Assembly (NCBI GenBank): GCA_026874595.1
Contig: CM049320.1
Location: forward strand, 29,746,714-29,810,713
From: Sipunculus nudus
Lineage: Eukaryota; Annelida; Sipuncula; Golfingiida; Sipunculidae
Direction of reading: 5' to 3'
Length of the DNA stretch: 64,000 nucleotides
In this document: positions 25,324 through 35,499 of the stretch, one piece after another
Position numbering within the stretch: position 1 is the first letter of the stretch
Layout: each line of letters opens with the position of its first letter
Program-made: the position numbers and the translations under genes
The notes under the pieces: generated by a model
Told to the model about the DNA's origin: nothing
The model's input: only the letters and a program-made list of their open reading frames with translations
Database searches by the model: none

Positions 25324-25900
25324 TTATATTTATATAGTGATTTTGTGAAACATTGGCAGGATTGCAGAAAACAAAATCGTTGCAAATAAAATGATACTAT
25401 TAAGAAATTTAACAGAGTCTACATCTATACTGCACTCATTGGTTCAGAAAAATAGTCTATAATCACCACCTGAAGATGATGATTTTAGAAAAAAAAGTAT
25501 AAATACAGTATTAACCCTTAAAAAAGCATTAAATGGTACAAAAGGAGTCTTGCCTGAAAAAAGTATGTCACATTTAAAATAAGGACAGTGGCAACACTGT
25601 AATGTTCTCCTAAAATAAACTAAAATTGCATTTTCTAGTCTTTCATATTTTTCCTATTCAGTTACATCCAAGTACCTTTTCTCCGGTGACTTTTTTTATG
25701 GCCGCTATTGCTTTTTGCACCTCCTTCTCCTCACCAGCCACGAGTATGTGTGACCGCTGGTCAGTTGGTACAGGAGCTTGAATCATCACAGAGTACTCCT
25801 CCATCCATCTTTTAATATTCTGGCCATCAGGACCACAGACAAAGCCATGTAACTCCTTTGGGATTGGCACCCGGTCAAAGATTGGCTGGGAAGTATCCAT
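4628..25900 (-). CDS. Gene A: KH-repeat/eIF4G-like fusion protein (KH x4 - MIF4G - MA3 - W2), about 1,037 aa
   Basis: I read 25 coding exons: 25676-25900, 23492-23593, 22818-22883, 21992-22061, 20925-21073, 20191-20409, 18764-19003, 17639-17734, 15399-15468, 14645-14673, 13726-13863, 13397-13456, 12612-12710, 12127-12209, 11365-11521, 10369-10473, 9620-9744, 9289-9391, 8722-8894, 7646-7859, 7203-7301, 6161-6280, 5539-5620, 5108-5251, 4628-4773. All joins keep frame and use GT-AG. The start at 25900 has an in-frame TAA nine bases upstream. Residues about 8-72, 135-200, 210-272 and 283-345 are vigilin-like KH domains; 423-636 MIF4G; about 695-874 MA3; 875-1037 W2. eIF4G proteins scaffold eIF4A and eIF3 on mRNA. 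Here I see no YxxxxL-type eIF4E site and no PABP site, so a cap-independent, RNA-tethered role is inferred. The donor of exon 5 (AAT/gttcta) is weak. The join between exons 8 and 9 is the least certain, and two genes remain possible. Confidence 0.75.
6288..6339. repeat. TA/GA compound microsatellite beside a splice acceptor
   Basis: A TA run followed by a GA run. On the transcribed strand this reads CT repeat, AT repeat, then the acceptor of the gene A exon beginning at 6280. The CT part may serve as the polypyrimidine tract. Confidence 0.9.
7428..7486. repeat. TA microsatellite in gene A intron
   Basis: Two TA runs separated by an AAATA interruption, in the intron between exons 7646-7859 and 7203-7301. 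Confidence 0.9.
8125..8465 (-). repeat. R3 MITE, copy a (inverted)
   Basis: About 340 bp in the gene A intron between 7859 and 8722. The left end reads GGCCAAAAAGG then TTTGGTTCTCAGGCAC. The right end reads GGTGCCTGAGG and finishes TTTTGGCCTAA. The interior matches copy b at 12873 in reverse complement, including the CCCCCGCATCAAA and TTCTTTCAAGAAG segments. Confidence 0.75.
9620..9744 (-). other. Gene A linker exon between MIF4G and MA3
   Basis: This exon encodes a low-complexity, hydrophilic linker ending in EEEDDR (about residues 637-678). Vertebrate eIF4G has a much longer disordered stretch here. The acceptor lies directly beside a TA microsatellite of roughly 95 bp. Confidence 0.75.
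9753..9849. repeat. Long TA microsatellite beside a splice acceptor
   Basis: Nearly pure TA for about 95 bp, ending within about 10 bases of the acceptor for the gene A exon starting at 9744. Confidence 0.95.
10561..10852 (+). repeat. R2 family element, copy a
   Basis: Starts near CATTCGTGTGTTTGTTCACA and ends near GACGGAGGCTTGCATTCCT. It aligns by eye with the copies at 34760, 59565 and 61695. It lies in a gene A intron and has no coding capacity. Confidence 0.65.
12873..13214 (+). repeat. R3 MITE, copy b (best preserved)
   Basis: The best-preserved copy. An inner inverted repeat AGGTATGGTTCTCAGGCAC at 12894 pairs with its complement near 13180-13198 with one mismatch. The inverted repeat extends outward to AAGGCC on the left and GGTCTAA on the right, giving roughly 35 bp per arm. 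It sits in the gene A intron between 12710 and 13397. No transposase is encoded; this fits a MITE of unknown superfamily. Confidence 0.8.
13895..13951. repeat. TA microsatellite in gene A intron
   Basis: Pure TA run about 30 bp upstream (in transcription) of the acceptor of the first MIF4G exon at 13863. Confidence 0.95.
14120..14158. repeat. CA/TA compound microsatellite
   Basis: A CA run followed by a TA run in the intron between 13863 and 14645. Confidence 0.95.
15729..15903 (+). repeat. R1 family element, copy b (deletion derivative)
   Basis: Only about 175 bp long. It joins an R1 head (CCCAGGGGTCATGACGCT) almost directly to an R1 tail (GGACAAAGAGTGATCGCT, then the terminal hairpin at 15869-15899 and TAAA). 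The DR1 array is missing. It lies in a gene A intron and shows that head plus tail alone persist as a unit. Confidence 0.75.
16729..16826. promoter_or_regulatory. Promoter-like cluster inside gene A
   Basis: Within 100 bp there is an ATTGG (16729-16733), a CCAAT (16763-16767), an E-box CACGTG (16793-16798) and an E2F-type TTGGCGGGAA (16817-16826). It lies in the intron separating the KH exons from the MIF4G exons. It could drive a KH-less transcript of the eIF4G half. There is no direct evidence of transcription start. Confidence 0.35.
17853..18130 (+). repeat. R3 MITE, copy c (3' truncated)
   Basis: Begins TTAGACCACAAAAAAAT then GGTATGGTTCTCAGG, matching the left arm of copy b, and aligns to it until TATCGAAACATAC. 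The right inverted repeat is absent. Gene A intron. Confidence 0.7.
19619..19935 (+). mobile_element. tRNA-derived SINE with 10-bp target-site duplication
   Basis: The head resembles a tRNA: an A-box-like CAGCTGAGCGG near 19631 and a B-box-like GAGTTCGGTCCC near 19673. Downstream are a conserved-looking GGTTCTCCGGCTTCC segment and a short CAGT repeat tail. GTTCTAATGC occurs immediately before (19609-19618) and after (19936-19945), a perfect 10-bp duplication that sets the 317-bp element. It lies in a gene A intron. RNA polymerase III transcription and LINE-mediated mobility are inferred from the class. Confidence 0.8.
22995..23115 (-). repeat. R2 family fragment, copy b (inverted)
   Basis: Reads ATGCAAGCCTCCGCCAT and continues through GGGATGCTCC and CGTATTCCCAAGTTCATTCG. 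This is the reverse complement of the 3' part of the R2 copies. Gene A intron. Confidence 0.55.
24036..25205 (+). repeat. R1 family element, copy c (about 1.17 kb)
   Basis: Head: perfect 14-bp palindrome TGACCCATGGGTCA (24036-24049) followed by TGACACTCAGCTG. Tail: ACGACGAACAAAGAGTGATC, hairpin about 25165-25199, then TAAAA. The interior lacks the DR1 array. It carries instead several diverged copies of an 'ATAGGTCACCATGACC...TTTCAGGTTT' type segment. Gene A intron 25676/23593. Confidence 0.72.
25266..25340. repeat. TA microsatellite cluster
   Basis: Interrupted TA runs directly downstream of R1 copy c, in a gene A intron. Confidence 0.9.
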
Positions 25901-27370
25901 CTTTAAGGGTTAGCTCTTCCTTGACGAGGTATACTGATGCTCGCGTTTCTAAATGGTTATGTGTTCCATGGATCTGGAATAATACCAAATTTCATTCAAA
26001 TTAATTTGAAAAAAAATCACTAGATGTTTACGACATCATAATAAACACTGACAACAAGCGCACAATTACCAATGCTCGCCTGTGACCGAATTAAATGGAA
26101 ATTTAAAAAATCGTTTTTATGGCATGATCTTGGAATCTTATCAAATACTTTTATTGCAAAATCGCAGGAATATTCCTATGGTATATTATGTTATGACAAG
26201 AACAAATTGACTTCTTTTATATTTCTCAAAAGTGTTGATCAAAATAAAGTCACTCTTGTCGTGTGAAAAATATTACGAGGGCTGATAATATATTTTTTTA
26301 AATGGCCCAAACGTCCACACAGAAAGGTAAGAAAATGAAAATAACCGAAGTAAAAATAAAGAAATAATCCATTGGAAAGAAAACGGGTAATCAGTTTATA
26401 TGACAAGTAAATAACAAGGACACCATTACTGAGAAAACCTATTCGTCTAACCTAAAACGTCTATATTTTTAAGAATATGCCTCAAAAAAGTTGGTTCAGC
26501 GAATATGCATGAATGTCATAGTTCCACACAATTCAAATCGTGTTTAGCGACAGGGATATATGTTTTGCTGATGTTCATCTGTTCTTGTTCTGTGGGTTTG
26601 TCACTCTATGATAGATCCATGCACGGTACCCCTCAGAACTCAAAAAGGTATTTATCCAAGAGCGAAAAAATACACAGTCACATTTAAGCACAAAACAATT
26701 CACATATGACCCCACTGTCTAGAGCTATTTTGATGCAAACTTGCACATAGTCTAGCCCGACACATATATGTGCAAAAATTGGTGAAAACTATTTAGCCTT
26801 TTAGGTTAGCTGAGAATAGTTGTTAAAATACAACAAATGGACAGAGAAGAACACAGCTTACAGGCATACTGATATTGGATGCATATATGAAGTGTTAAGA
26901 GACAAGGGAACTAGAGATAGCTGGTTAGAATGTTTAAGACAGCTGTAGCCAGAATGCTGCTAGGTTCAGCATTACAAAATGTTCTCAAAATTATCCATGT
27001 GGTATACCTAATGTTAAGACAGCAGCAATGGCCTTCGTAAACGACTGTAATTATGTGTTCCATAAACATTTAATGCAGTTTTAAATAAAAGGTAATCTAC
27101 TTGTACAAATATTATAATTTTGTTACCAGACGACGGACTCGCTGTTGGATATGAATAAGAAAGACTGGGAGAAAAAAAAATTAATGATCCCCTGTCCTTT
27201 TTGTCATTAGCTACACTCTACATGCAGAGGTGTGGACGTCATCGCAATTGTGAGATAATATATGTTACTGAGACTCCAGACTTAAAATATATACGCAAAG
27301 TCTGCTAGAATCCAAGGCAAGCAATCAGAATACTATGAAAGAATAAAAAGTGGTAGTAATGCGTTGCCAG

Positions 27371-27664
27371 AAATGTCACATTTCTGCAGTAGAAACCACA
27401 TTACGTGTCACACTCCTACAGTAGAAACCACATCACCTGTCACATTCCTGCAGTAGAAACCACATCACCTGTCACATTTCTACTGTAGAAACCACATCAC
27501 CTGTCACACTCCTACTGTAGAAACTACATCACCTGTCACACTCCTACCGTAGAAACCACATCACCTGTCACATTCTACCCTAGAAACCACATCACCTGTC
27601 ACATTTCTACAGTAGAAACCACAAATGTACATCACCTGTCACATTTCTACCGTAGAAACCACAT
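27371..27664. repeat. Minisatellite, about 30-bp unit, roughly nine copies
   Basis: Tandem units built around TCACCTGTCACATTTCTAC and GTAGAAACCACA. Copies differ by point changes and small indels. It lies in the intron between the 5' exon of gene A and its first coding exon. Units abut each other without spacers. Confidence 0.9.
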
Positions 27665-28156
27665 CATCACTTTACATATCTCTCAGTTTAACTATAATTC
27701 ACATTTTTACATTTTTAATATATATAGGCCTATATACATGTATTATAACAAAATCATCTGTCACATATTTGACTTCCAACAGAAAAAAATGTGTTTCAGC
27801 CTGCACAGCCGACACCATAATATAACGGTCATCATTTCATATACTGAGACATCATGTATGAGACTCCCAGTGTTTCCCATAATGGACCTTTCCCGATGAA
27901 ACCATAATATATTAATCAATACTTGTAAGTTCAAAATGATTACTACTTAGGATATGAATATTACGCAAGCAGTCGCTGAAAAAGAGTAAGCCAACAGCTC
28001 AGTAAGTGTCTGAGCTGTGTTTGCAATACCTTATACGTGCCTGTTAAACCATAAACACAGACAAGCTCTAGTCACGTCAGACTCCAGACAGGTTATGGTC
28101 ATTAAATAGGTCGACTAGAGTTGGACATCAGGCACAATATTGCTTATAAACTAACC

Positions 28157-28190
28157 TTGAAGACAGCATTTCCGCCACGTACGTCGCCAT
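28157..28190 (-). other. Gene A probable 5' exon
   Basis: On the minus strand the segment ends CTTCAAG/gttagt, a good donor. Joined to the acceptor near 25975 (ttattccag/ATCCATGG), it gives an 18-codon upstream frame that starts at 28190 and ends with TAG before the main ATG at 25900. The exon is therefore probably non-coding for the main protein. Confidence 0.5.
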
Positions 28191-28210
28191 GGGCTAGTTG
28201 TGATAATTCT

Positions 28211-28217
28211 TTTTATA
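28211..28217 (-). promoter_or_regulatory. TATA box candidate for gene A
   Basis: GCGTATAAAAAG on the minus strand, about 20-30 bp before the candidate 5' exon. The position fits a core promoter, and no other promoter motif was confirmed. Confidence 0.4.
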
Positions 28218-28219
28218 CG

Positions 28220-29370
28220 CGAGTCGTGTGACTGTACGCTGGTCCAAAGTACGTATATACACACGAGCTATCGTAACGTTATCAACGCTGTGTCTCCCAC
28301 TGCTCTGGTCGCGTCATCTCGCGGGCTGACGCGGAAACACTTGGAAACGCAGACTTCCCAGAAATAAACCAATAGACTGGTTCGCTTCTTCTATTTCTCC
28401 CTAACCCTTTCGTGTTCAATGATACGCAAATGGGTATGGAAACAAGGCTATAAATAACGTCTGAAGTAGGCCCTTTCTTACATGAGGGAGGTCATGGTAA
28501 AATTGATCCTCTGGTATAAGCAAAATACTAGTTGGCACAATACTTTCAGGACAGGGAGGCAATTAACCAAAGTAGGACAAAAACATTTGTTAGGAAATCT
28601 TATGGTCTTTTTCCCTAATTTATTTCGATCATTCTTTCCTTCCTCCCCATCCCCTCCCCTCCATTCTTCCTTCATTCGTGCATTCAGCCTATTCACTTAT
28701 TAATTTATTAAAATTATTGTCTTTTTTTTATTATTATTTATACTATTATCAATTTATTATTATTATAATTATTATTATTTTATTTTATAATTATTATTAT
28801 AATTATTATTATCATCATCATTATTATTATCTTCACCTATAACCTATGACCATTACGCTGATCCAACAAGCTGGGTGATATTATATTAAATAAATTAACA
28901 CATTTATTCACCAGGAGTAGGGTATACCTGGCCTTTTTATGCGGGAAAGTATAAAGGGACCATAAACAATATAGAAAAATACAGTTATGTGCTGCTGGAA
29001 TTAATATACTGAGCAGGAAAGGATGGATTGTCAAATGGGAAAAACCGAAATTTTCCAAGATGTGTGCATTCATGAGTCAATCAGAATGATAAACAAATTA
29101 ATAATCAAAAGTCAAATCTGGTGTATGTGCCTCCACAAACATTGTATTGCCTCCGTCTGGAGGTTATACGTTCATCCAGGTTCGTGTGTGCCTTTTGTGT
29201 GTGTAATGTTTTAGTGTGTGGTTGTGTGATAGATGTTTTAAACTATAGTTATCTTATATCTAAGTCTATCGAATATGTTTCATATCAAAACAAGATATAA
29301 TTATGCCATTAATAATATTTTAATTATACAGGTAACGTCACATACACTTACAAAGGCAAGTGTATATAAA

Positions 29371-29423
<53 letters not shown>

Positions 29424-30316
29424 CACCTCACTGGTTTTTATCCCGTGTAAGCAGCAAATTCGCCGCGGCAAACCTGACCAAGTATTTAATTTTTAATAAT
29501 CTTCTAAATATCGCTTACGCAAAGCACAATAAAAAATTGTGACAAGGTAAATAATATTATTTTTATTATGTAGAAAAACTATAAAAAAAGCATCTTGAGC
29601 CACCGTATCATTGTATTGTATGCTAATGATACATTTTTTTCAAATAGAAACATGATTTTCTGCTGGTCCCTTGCGTGTATATGTCTATGCAAAATCTTCA
29701 TACACTGATGCCATTTCCCTGCATATGTAAAAAGACAATTAAGAACCGTGCAAAAACATGTCATTTCTGTACACACCACTGGTATATTAATCGAAAATTG
29801 AGCAAACAATGCTATTTAACGTTTTAACTTTAAAAAATAACCCATGATGGTATACTCATCCAGGGACCAATCACATTATTGTAATTAATTCTGTGCGGAT
29901 TCTAATATACAGAGTTTCATTTACTTCTGTATTACACTCCTAATTAAAAAGAATTGTAGCAAATATTTTCCACTAATGTTATCTTGAATAAATGGATTAA
30001 ATGGCTAAACAATGTGCAGTACAGTACATTTTGAATATTGTGACACACACACAAAATGTCTTGAATGAGTATTGACTGATGTTTGGGTCATTTTACAACT
30101 ATTTCAAAGAACAGATATACATTAAGGAAGTTTATATTTATATTTTAGAATATATATATATATTTGAGAACAAACCTGGCTTTTTTAAGGTTGGTGTATT
30201 AATAGTTCAGAGAAGAAAGTTTGAAAAAAATCCAGAGTAATATCTATCAAATTTTGAAAAATATCCACGTGGTAGTGATATTTCATGAATTTCATCGTAA
30301 TTAGCACCAAGTCTAT
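28220..30316. other. Intergenic DNA between genes A and B
   Basis: Holds gene A's upstream region, an ATT-rich low-complexity tract (28700-28835), an R2 head fragment (about 29140-29225) and a TA microsatellite (29376-29420). Reading frames overlapping the TA tract are artefacts. Gene B's 3' UTR must lie at the right side. No additional gene is seen. Confidence 0.5.
29140..29225 (+). repeat. R2 family fragment, copy c (head only)
   Basis: ATTGCCTCCGTCTGGAGGTT followed by a CGTTCATCC segment and TG-rich sequence, as at the left end of the R2 copies at 34760 and 61695. Confidence 0.45.
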
Positions 30317-30496
30317 TTATTCTTCCTCCGTTTCGTGTAACCAGCTCAGGAACCCCTGGACAGAATCCACGGCTGTCTGTTGGCCATCTTGTTTGCTCTC
30401 GCTGGTCGCCCACCTGTTGAATGCCTCCTCTGATATCACGTCCTCATCATACAAAACGTCATAGAAACTCTGGAGCAAACCTTGTGAGTGAAAAAT

Positions 30497-30553
<57 letters not shown>

Positions 30554-33500
30554 GACTTTAAGGAACGCGGGGGTAAGCGTCTGTGCGTCTGTAAAGTTTG
30601 AAATCTCTTTCGGGCGCTCGGTTATGGGTATCTTGGCGTCCCATCGGAATGTCTGGCTAAAGTAACGACCCAACAAGGGTGCTGGCAATTTTAACTGACC
30701 CTGACATTCAAAATGTTTAGAAAATCATATAATGGTACAATATTTCAGCATATTGAATTAAATTATAGATAAGGCTACAGCATTTAACAAAAACCTCTCC
30801 TCGTAAAATTCTCCAAAATCCAATTTAACTCTCCAAAATTTTGGATCAAGCATCACAGACTCTTCATTTCATCTTACTGAAAGTCCTTTTGAGTGGTTGT
30901 AAAGAGTACTTGAGTAGTTCGAGTCAGAATAGTTCTAACGGTTTAGTCATTAATCGAATCCCCGTGTAGACCGGCAAACTGGGATATTTAAGCAGTTATT
31001 CGTAGTTGTTAATACTGCCTTTAAATTATATTTAAAATTTGTTTCTTGCCAATATAAAAATAGGTGCTCTTCCCATTTATGGGTCATACTGCACCTGAGT
31101 GTAATACATGTAAATCCGTTATACATGGGTAAATAACAGGAACAAGTGACCCATGGGTCATGACGCTCAGCTGCCAAGCATGACCTGTGACATCATGGAC
31201 TGAGATTCACAACTTCCCGTCAAATTTTGAAGAACCAATTTGCCAATTTGTTGAAAATTTTCTATGACAACAGAAATATATATCACCTATGTCTGGTTAA
31301 AACACAGTGAATTGATGGTCTGAGGAAAATGCATGATTGTTAAGCTATCAGGAACTATTCCAACAACTTGCTTGAAACCTGTCAGTCTCAAAAGGAACAC
31401 CACAAAGGGCAAATATAAGATCAAAATATATAGCAAAAATCAAGGAAATACATGCAAGAATTATTGAGAAACAGGTGCTTCTGTATGAATTTTTATTCAA
31501 TACAAGCCAACTGTACTGCACTTTTATAAATGATGGTAATATTTATTCAGAAATATTTGACCCAATCCTTTACAAGATTACATAAATATACATCCAACTG
31601 CATTCACTTTAACTGTTCTTGAGATAATATGATCAAAAGGAATTAAAAGATGGTTGCCTGGTGGCCATATTGGAATTCTGACAAGTCTGAAATCAGACAA
31701 CAAACATTCTCTAAATCGGACCAAACATTAAAGAAAAATTACTGAAACTGCCCTGAAGAAAGAATTTCTAAGGTGGCTAACTGGCAGACATAATGGATTT
31801 CTGACAAGTATGACATTTGATATCCCACATTCTCCAATAAGAGACCAAACTTGGGGCAAACTATCCAGTAATAAATGCCCAAATAATTCAAAAGGCATGT
31901 CCAGGCCCTCATATCAGATTTATAGATATGCAATTGTAAAAAGTGTAAGTCCAATATTTTTTATTATCACTCTGCTTTTCAATGGGGTCAGCAGGGTAGG
32001 TAAACTGCCAAACCTGAAAGAAAAGAAATGCAGAAAGCATGACTAAGAGTCTTGAAATAAAACAAAAAGCCATCCTAAATCAAGGTACACATCCACATAT
32101 TATGAGAACAAACACTTGCTTTTATATGTGGTGATATATATTAAAATATTCAGATATCTAGGAAACTAAGTTTATTGCTAGGATTCCATAAAATAATCTG
32201 CAAAATGTTCCCATCATCTTATAAATCAGTAGCTAAACCTTAATACTATACTCTCATAGTCTTAATGCCTGGCTGAAGCATTTTGACAACAGTGTTTTTG
32301 TTATGAAGTAACGAGGTACTTATCACTGAGCCTTATCACTTAATAGGCTGATACAAAAGGGAGTCATATGTCACCAGTGTCACTCACAATTACAGCCACA
32401 CAGGGAGATGTACCAGCTGGAGTGGAATGGTTATATATACAAGAAAAATAGAGATGGTCTATAAAATAAGTAATTGTGAACATCCCTGACCTATGACCTT
32501 GGCCTTTTGCCCATATATCAACTGGATTCTTTCTAAAGGATGGGTAACTACTGACCACTTAAATCTGGTGTAATTACTTGGCAACCAAAGGGTGAATAAC
32601 TTTGACCTGCAACCCTTAACCAGCTGACCCCAAAATCAATAAGTTATTTATTCAAGCAAAAAGACCCATAAATATGAAGTTTGAGTCAAACTGAGTGATG
32701 CATAGATGTGGCATATGTGAAAGACTGAAGGTTTGGGTTGAACAGTTACACTTGAAATATGCTCACAAGCATTTAGAACAATTAAATATTGTGACCTTGA
32801 CCTTTGACCTTTGACCTCAACATCAATAGGCTTCTTCCCGTATTGGTAGGCAAGCCATATATGACAGATGGAAGGTACAGATTGAAAAGTTTGCCTGAAA
32901 ATGACTCCACGCAAGAAGTGGGTGCTGTGAACTTGACCTTTGACCTCAAAATCAACAGGTCTTTTCCCCTGTTGGCAGAGAAGCGATATCAGTGCTGGAA
33001 GGTTTGGAATGAAAAGTCTAGCTTGAAATGTGTCCACTACCTTTTCAAAGAAGTGGATCCTGTGACCCTGACCTTTGACCTTATGACCTCAAAATCTATA
33101 GGATTCTTCTCCAACTTAGTAGGTGAGCTATATGTGAAAGATCAAAGAATTGGGATGAAAGGGTTGGCTTAAAATGCATCCACAGGCTTTTCAAAGAAGA
33201 GGCTCCTGTGACCTTGACCTTTGACCTTTTGACCTAAAAAAAAATAGGGTTCTTCCCCTGTTGGTAGGTGAGCTGTATTTGAAAGATGGAAGGTTTGGGA
33301 TGAAAATTTTGTCTCAAAGAGTTATTTCTGGGGGTTGCAAACACTCCCCATAACTTCGAGAATATAGGTCGCAGTGACCTAATTTCAGGTTTGCAAGGAG
33401 ATCTTTTTATAACCTCTAAGACTGCATAGGGTTCATGGCCCTAGCCCCTACGGTTACGATTTGTGCCCTGCTAACGGACGGACGGCCGGCCGGACGGACA

Positions 33501-33895
33501 GACGGAAGGACGCCGGACAAAGACCCATCGCTATAGCCCAGCATGACTGAAAGTCAGCTGAGCTAAAAAGTACTTCAGGAATTTACACTATTAATGCGGA
33601 TTAGAGTCATGGTTACATGGAATCTGGTCCGAGTCGGGTAATGCCTATCGCTTTCGGGTGTTCTTACCCAAATTCCGCTTGCCGTTAGTCTCGTGATATA
33701 TACATGTATGTGTTAGATGTGTGTGTGTATTCACAGGTTAAACGTGCAGATTTCTTCAGTGTTTGCTTTATGTACCTGGAATGATCCGATTTGAAACAGA
33801 CAACACGTACGTTCATACATACATACGTATATTTTTTTTATTCTGTGGCAGGTCAGACAATCTTGTCTGAACGGGCTACCCAGTATAAATATGTT

Positions 33896-33927
<32 letters not shown>

Positions 33928-34369
33928 TCAGATATGCATCCAAAAGACCATGAAAAGTATAATATAGGATAATAATTAAATGCTCACGTCAAAGACACAA
34001 GATTTTGCTCTGTCAGTTCCTGTACAAAATCGAAGGTTTTTTGTTGTCTAAATTTATCCAGTAACCTTGATAAATGTATTTTAACTTTACTGAGAGGTTT
34101 ATGCTAGCGAAGTTCATTTTAAATTCAGATACACAGAACCCATAGGCTTCCAGTATGAGCTGAGTGATGCTTAGAAAAATTTAAAATAAAGGATCTGATT
34201 ACATGCTGAGACAGAGGAAACTGACCCAAAATAGTATTAAACATTTGAACCAAGATGTATAGGTTTGTCAGTGATAGTTGTGTTTAAAGATATAGGAGTC
34301 GAGCATCCCAAGCAACAGAGACATAATTGCATCTGATGTATTAAACTGTAACCCTGGACAGCATATAAA

Positions 34370-34429
<60 letters not shown>

Positions 34430-35461
34430 CGGTGACGACATCAAAGCAGATAATGTGTGTGTGTGTAAGGGTGTGTGTGTGTATGAATGTACCTGCTGGG
34501 TGTTTGATATGGTGTATTTTCTCCTGTAGAACACTGAGCGCTTCCAGTTGTAGCCGTACATCTCTCTTCAGGAACCTCCGCAGTAACATCGCCCTCTTAA
34601 CGATCGTCCCTGAGTTACATCTGTAGCCACTGTCAGCACCTGGATAAAGACATACATACTTTAATGTATAAAAGACTATGCACCAAAATAAGGTATTTCT
34701 ATTATGTGTCTACTTAAAATGTATAAGTAGTATAAAAATAGTTGGAACATGTTGAATTTGCATTTAATTTGCATGTTCATCCTTGTTCGTGTGTGTGTGT
34801 GTGTGTGTGTTTGTCCACAATATGACTCTCGCATTCACAAACGGAATCTTATGATATTTTCTTGGGATTTTTGGAATGGACCATCGAAGAATCGAACAAA
34901 TTTTGGTGTGGATCCTGCACATGATTCGGATTTAGGAACGTCTTTAAGTAGTATTCACAAAAGTAAAGTCACTTATGCACGAAAGAACCTGGGAATATGG
35001 ACCGATCACGTTTTTTCGGAGCATCCAACAACAGTCAATCCCCTATACATGGCGGAGACTTGCAGTGCTTAGAATGCAGATTTCTACTCCAAAATATTGA
35101 TTTCGTATTTAACTGCCGAACTACTAGCAGTGCCAATTTAGCAATACTGGGAATGTACCTCTATCCAATTTATTTCAAACATAATGTGATCTATTTCATA
35201 GAAACGATTAAATCACGTAGCAAGCCCTTTCTAGATGAAGAAATATAATCCTTACTTTCTATGGCGCTACTGCAAACGGAAGACACAAGTGCTCGGATAA
35301 ACTCTGTTTCCTCTGCTTTTTGTGCGTACACACTGGCCTGTGAATATTAATTACAATAAGCATAATTATTTAAAAATTATGGTTAAGCAACTGTCCCTTA
35401 TCAAATTTCTACACCTGAAACTAATTGCAGCATTCAAACTTAAGATTGATTATCATAAATG

Positions 35462-35499
<38 letters not shown>

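Larger units (their letters stand above)
18764..25900 (-). other. Gene A N-terminal KH-domain exons
   Basis: KH1 is in exon 25676-25900 with loop GPDG. KH2 is split over 21992-22061 and 20925-21073 and has KRKA where GxxG belongs. KH3 is in 20191-20409 with loop GKNG, then [16 protein letters not shown] and [19 protein letters not shown], the strongest vigilin-like match. KH4 is in 18764-19003 with IADCYRKK in place of the loop. Exons 23492-23593 and 22818-22883 are charged linkers. KH domains bind single-stranded RNA; a lost GxxG usually weakens binding. The last donor could instead be at 18773, also in frame. Confidence 0.82.

Noticed and set aside
27371-27664. Regular repeats that superficially resemble a CRISPR array
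   Set aside because: Units are directly tandem and vary without unique spacers, in an intron of an animal gene. It is a minisatellite.
32648-33172. Frames of 122-129 residues in R1 copy d (also 36127-36698 in copy e)
   Set aside because: The repeated 'VTLTFDL' type peptides are translations of the TGACCTTGACC boxes, on both strands.
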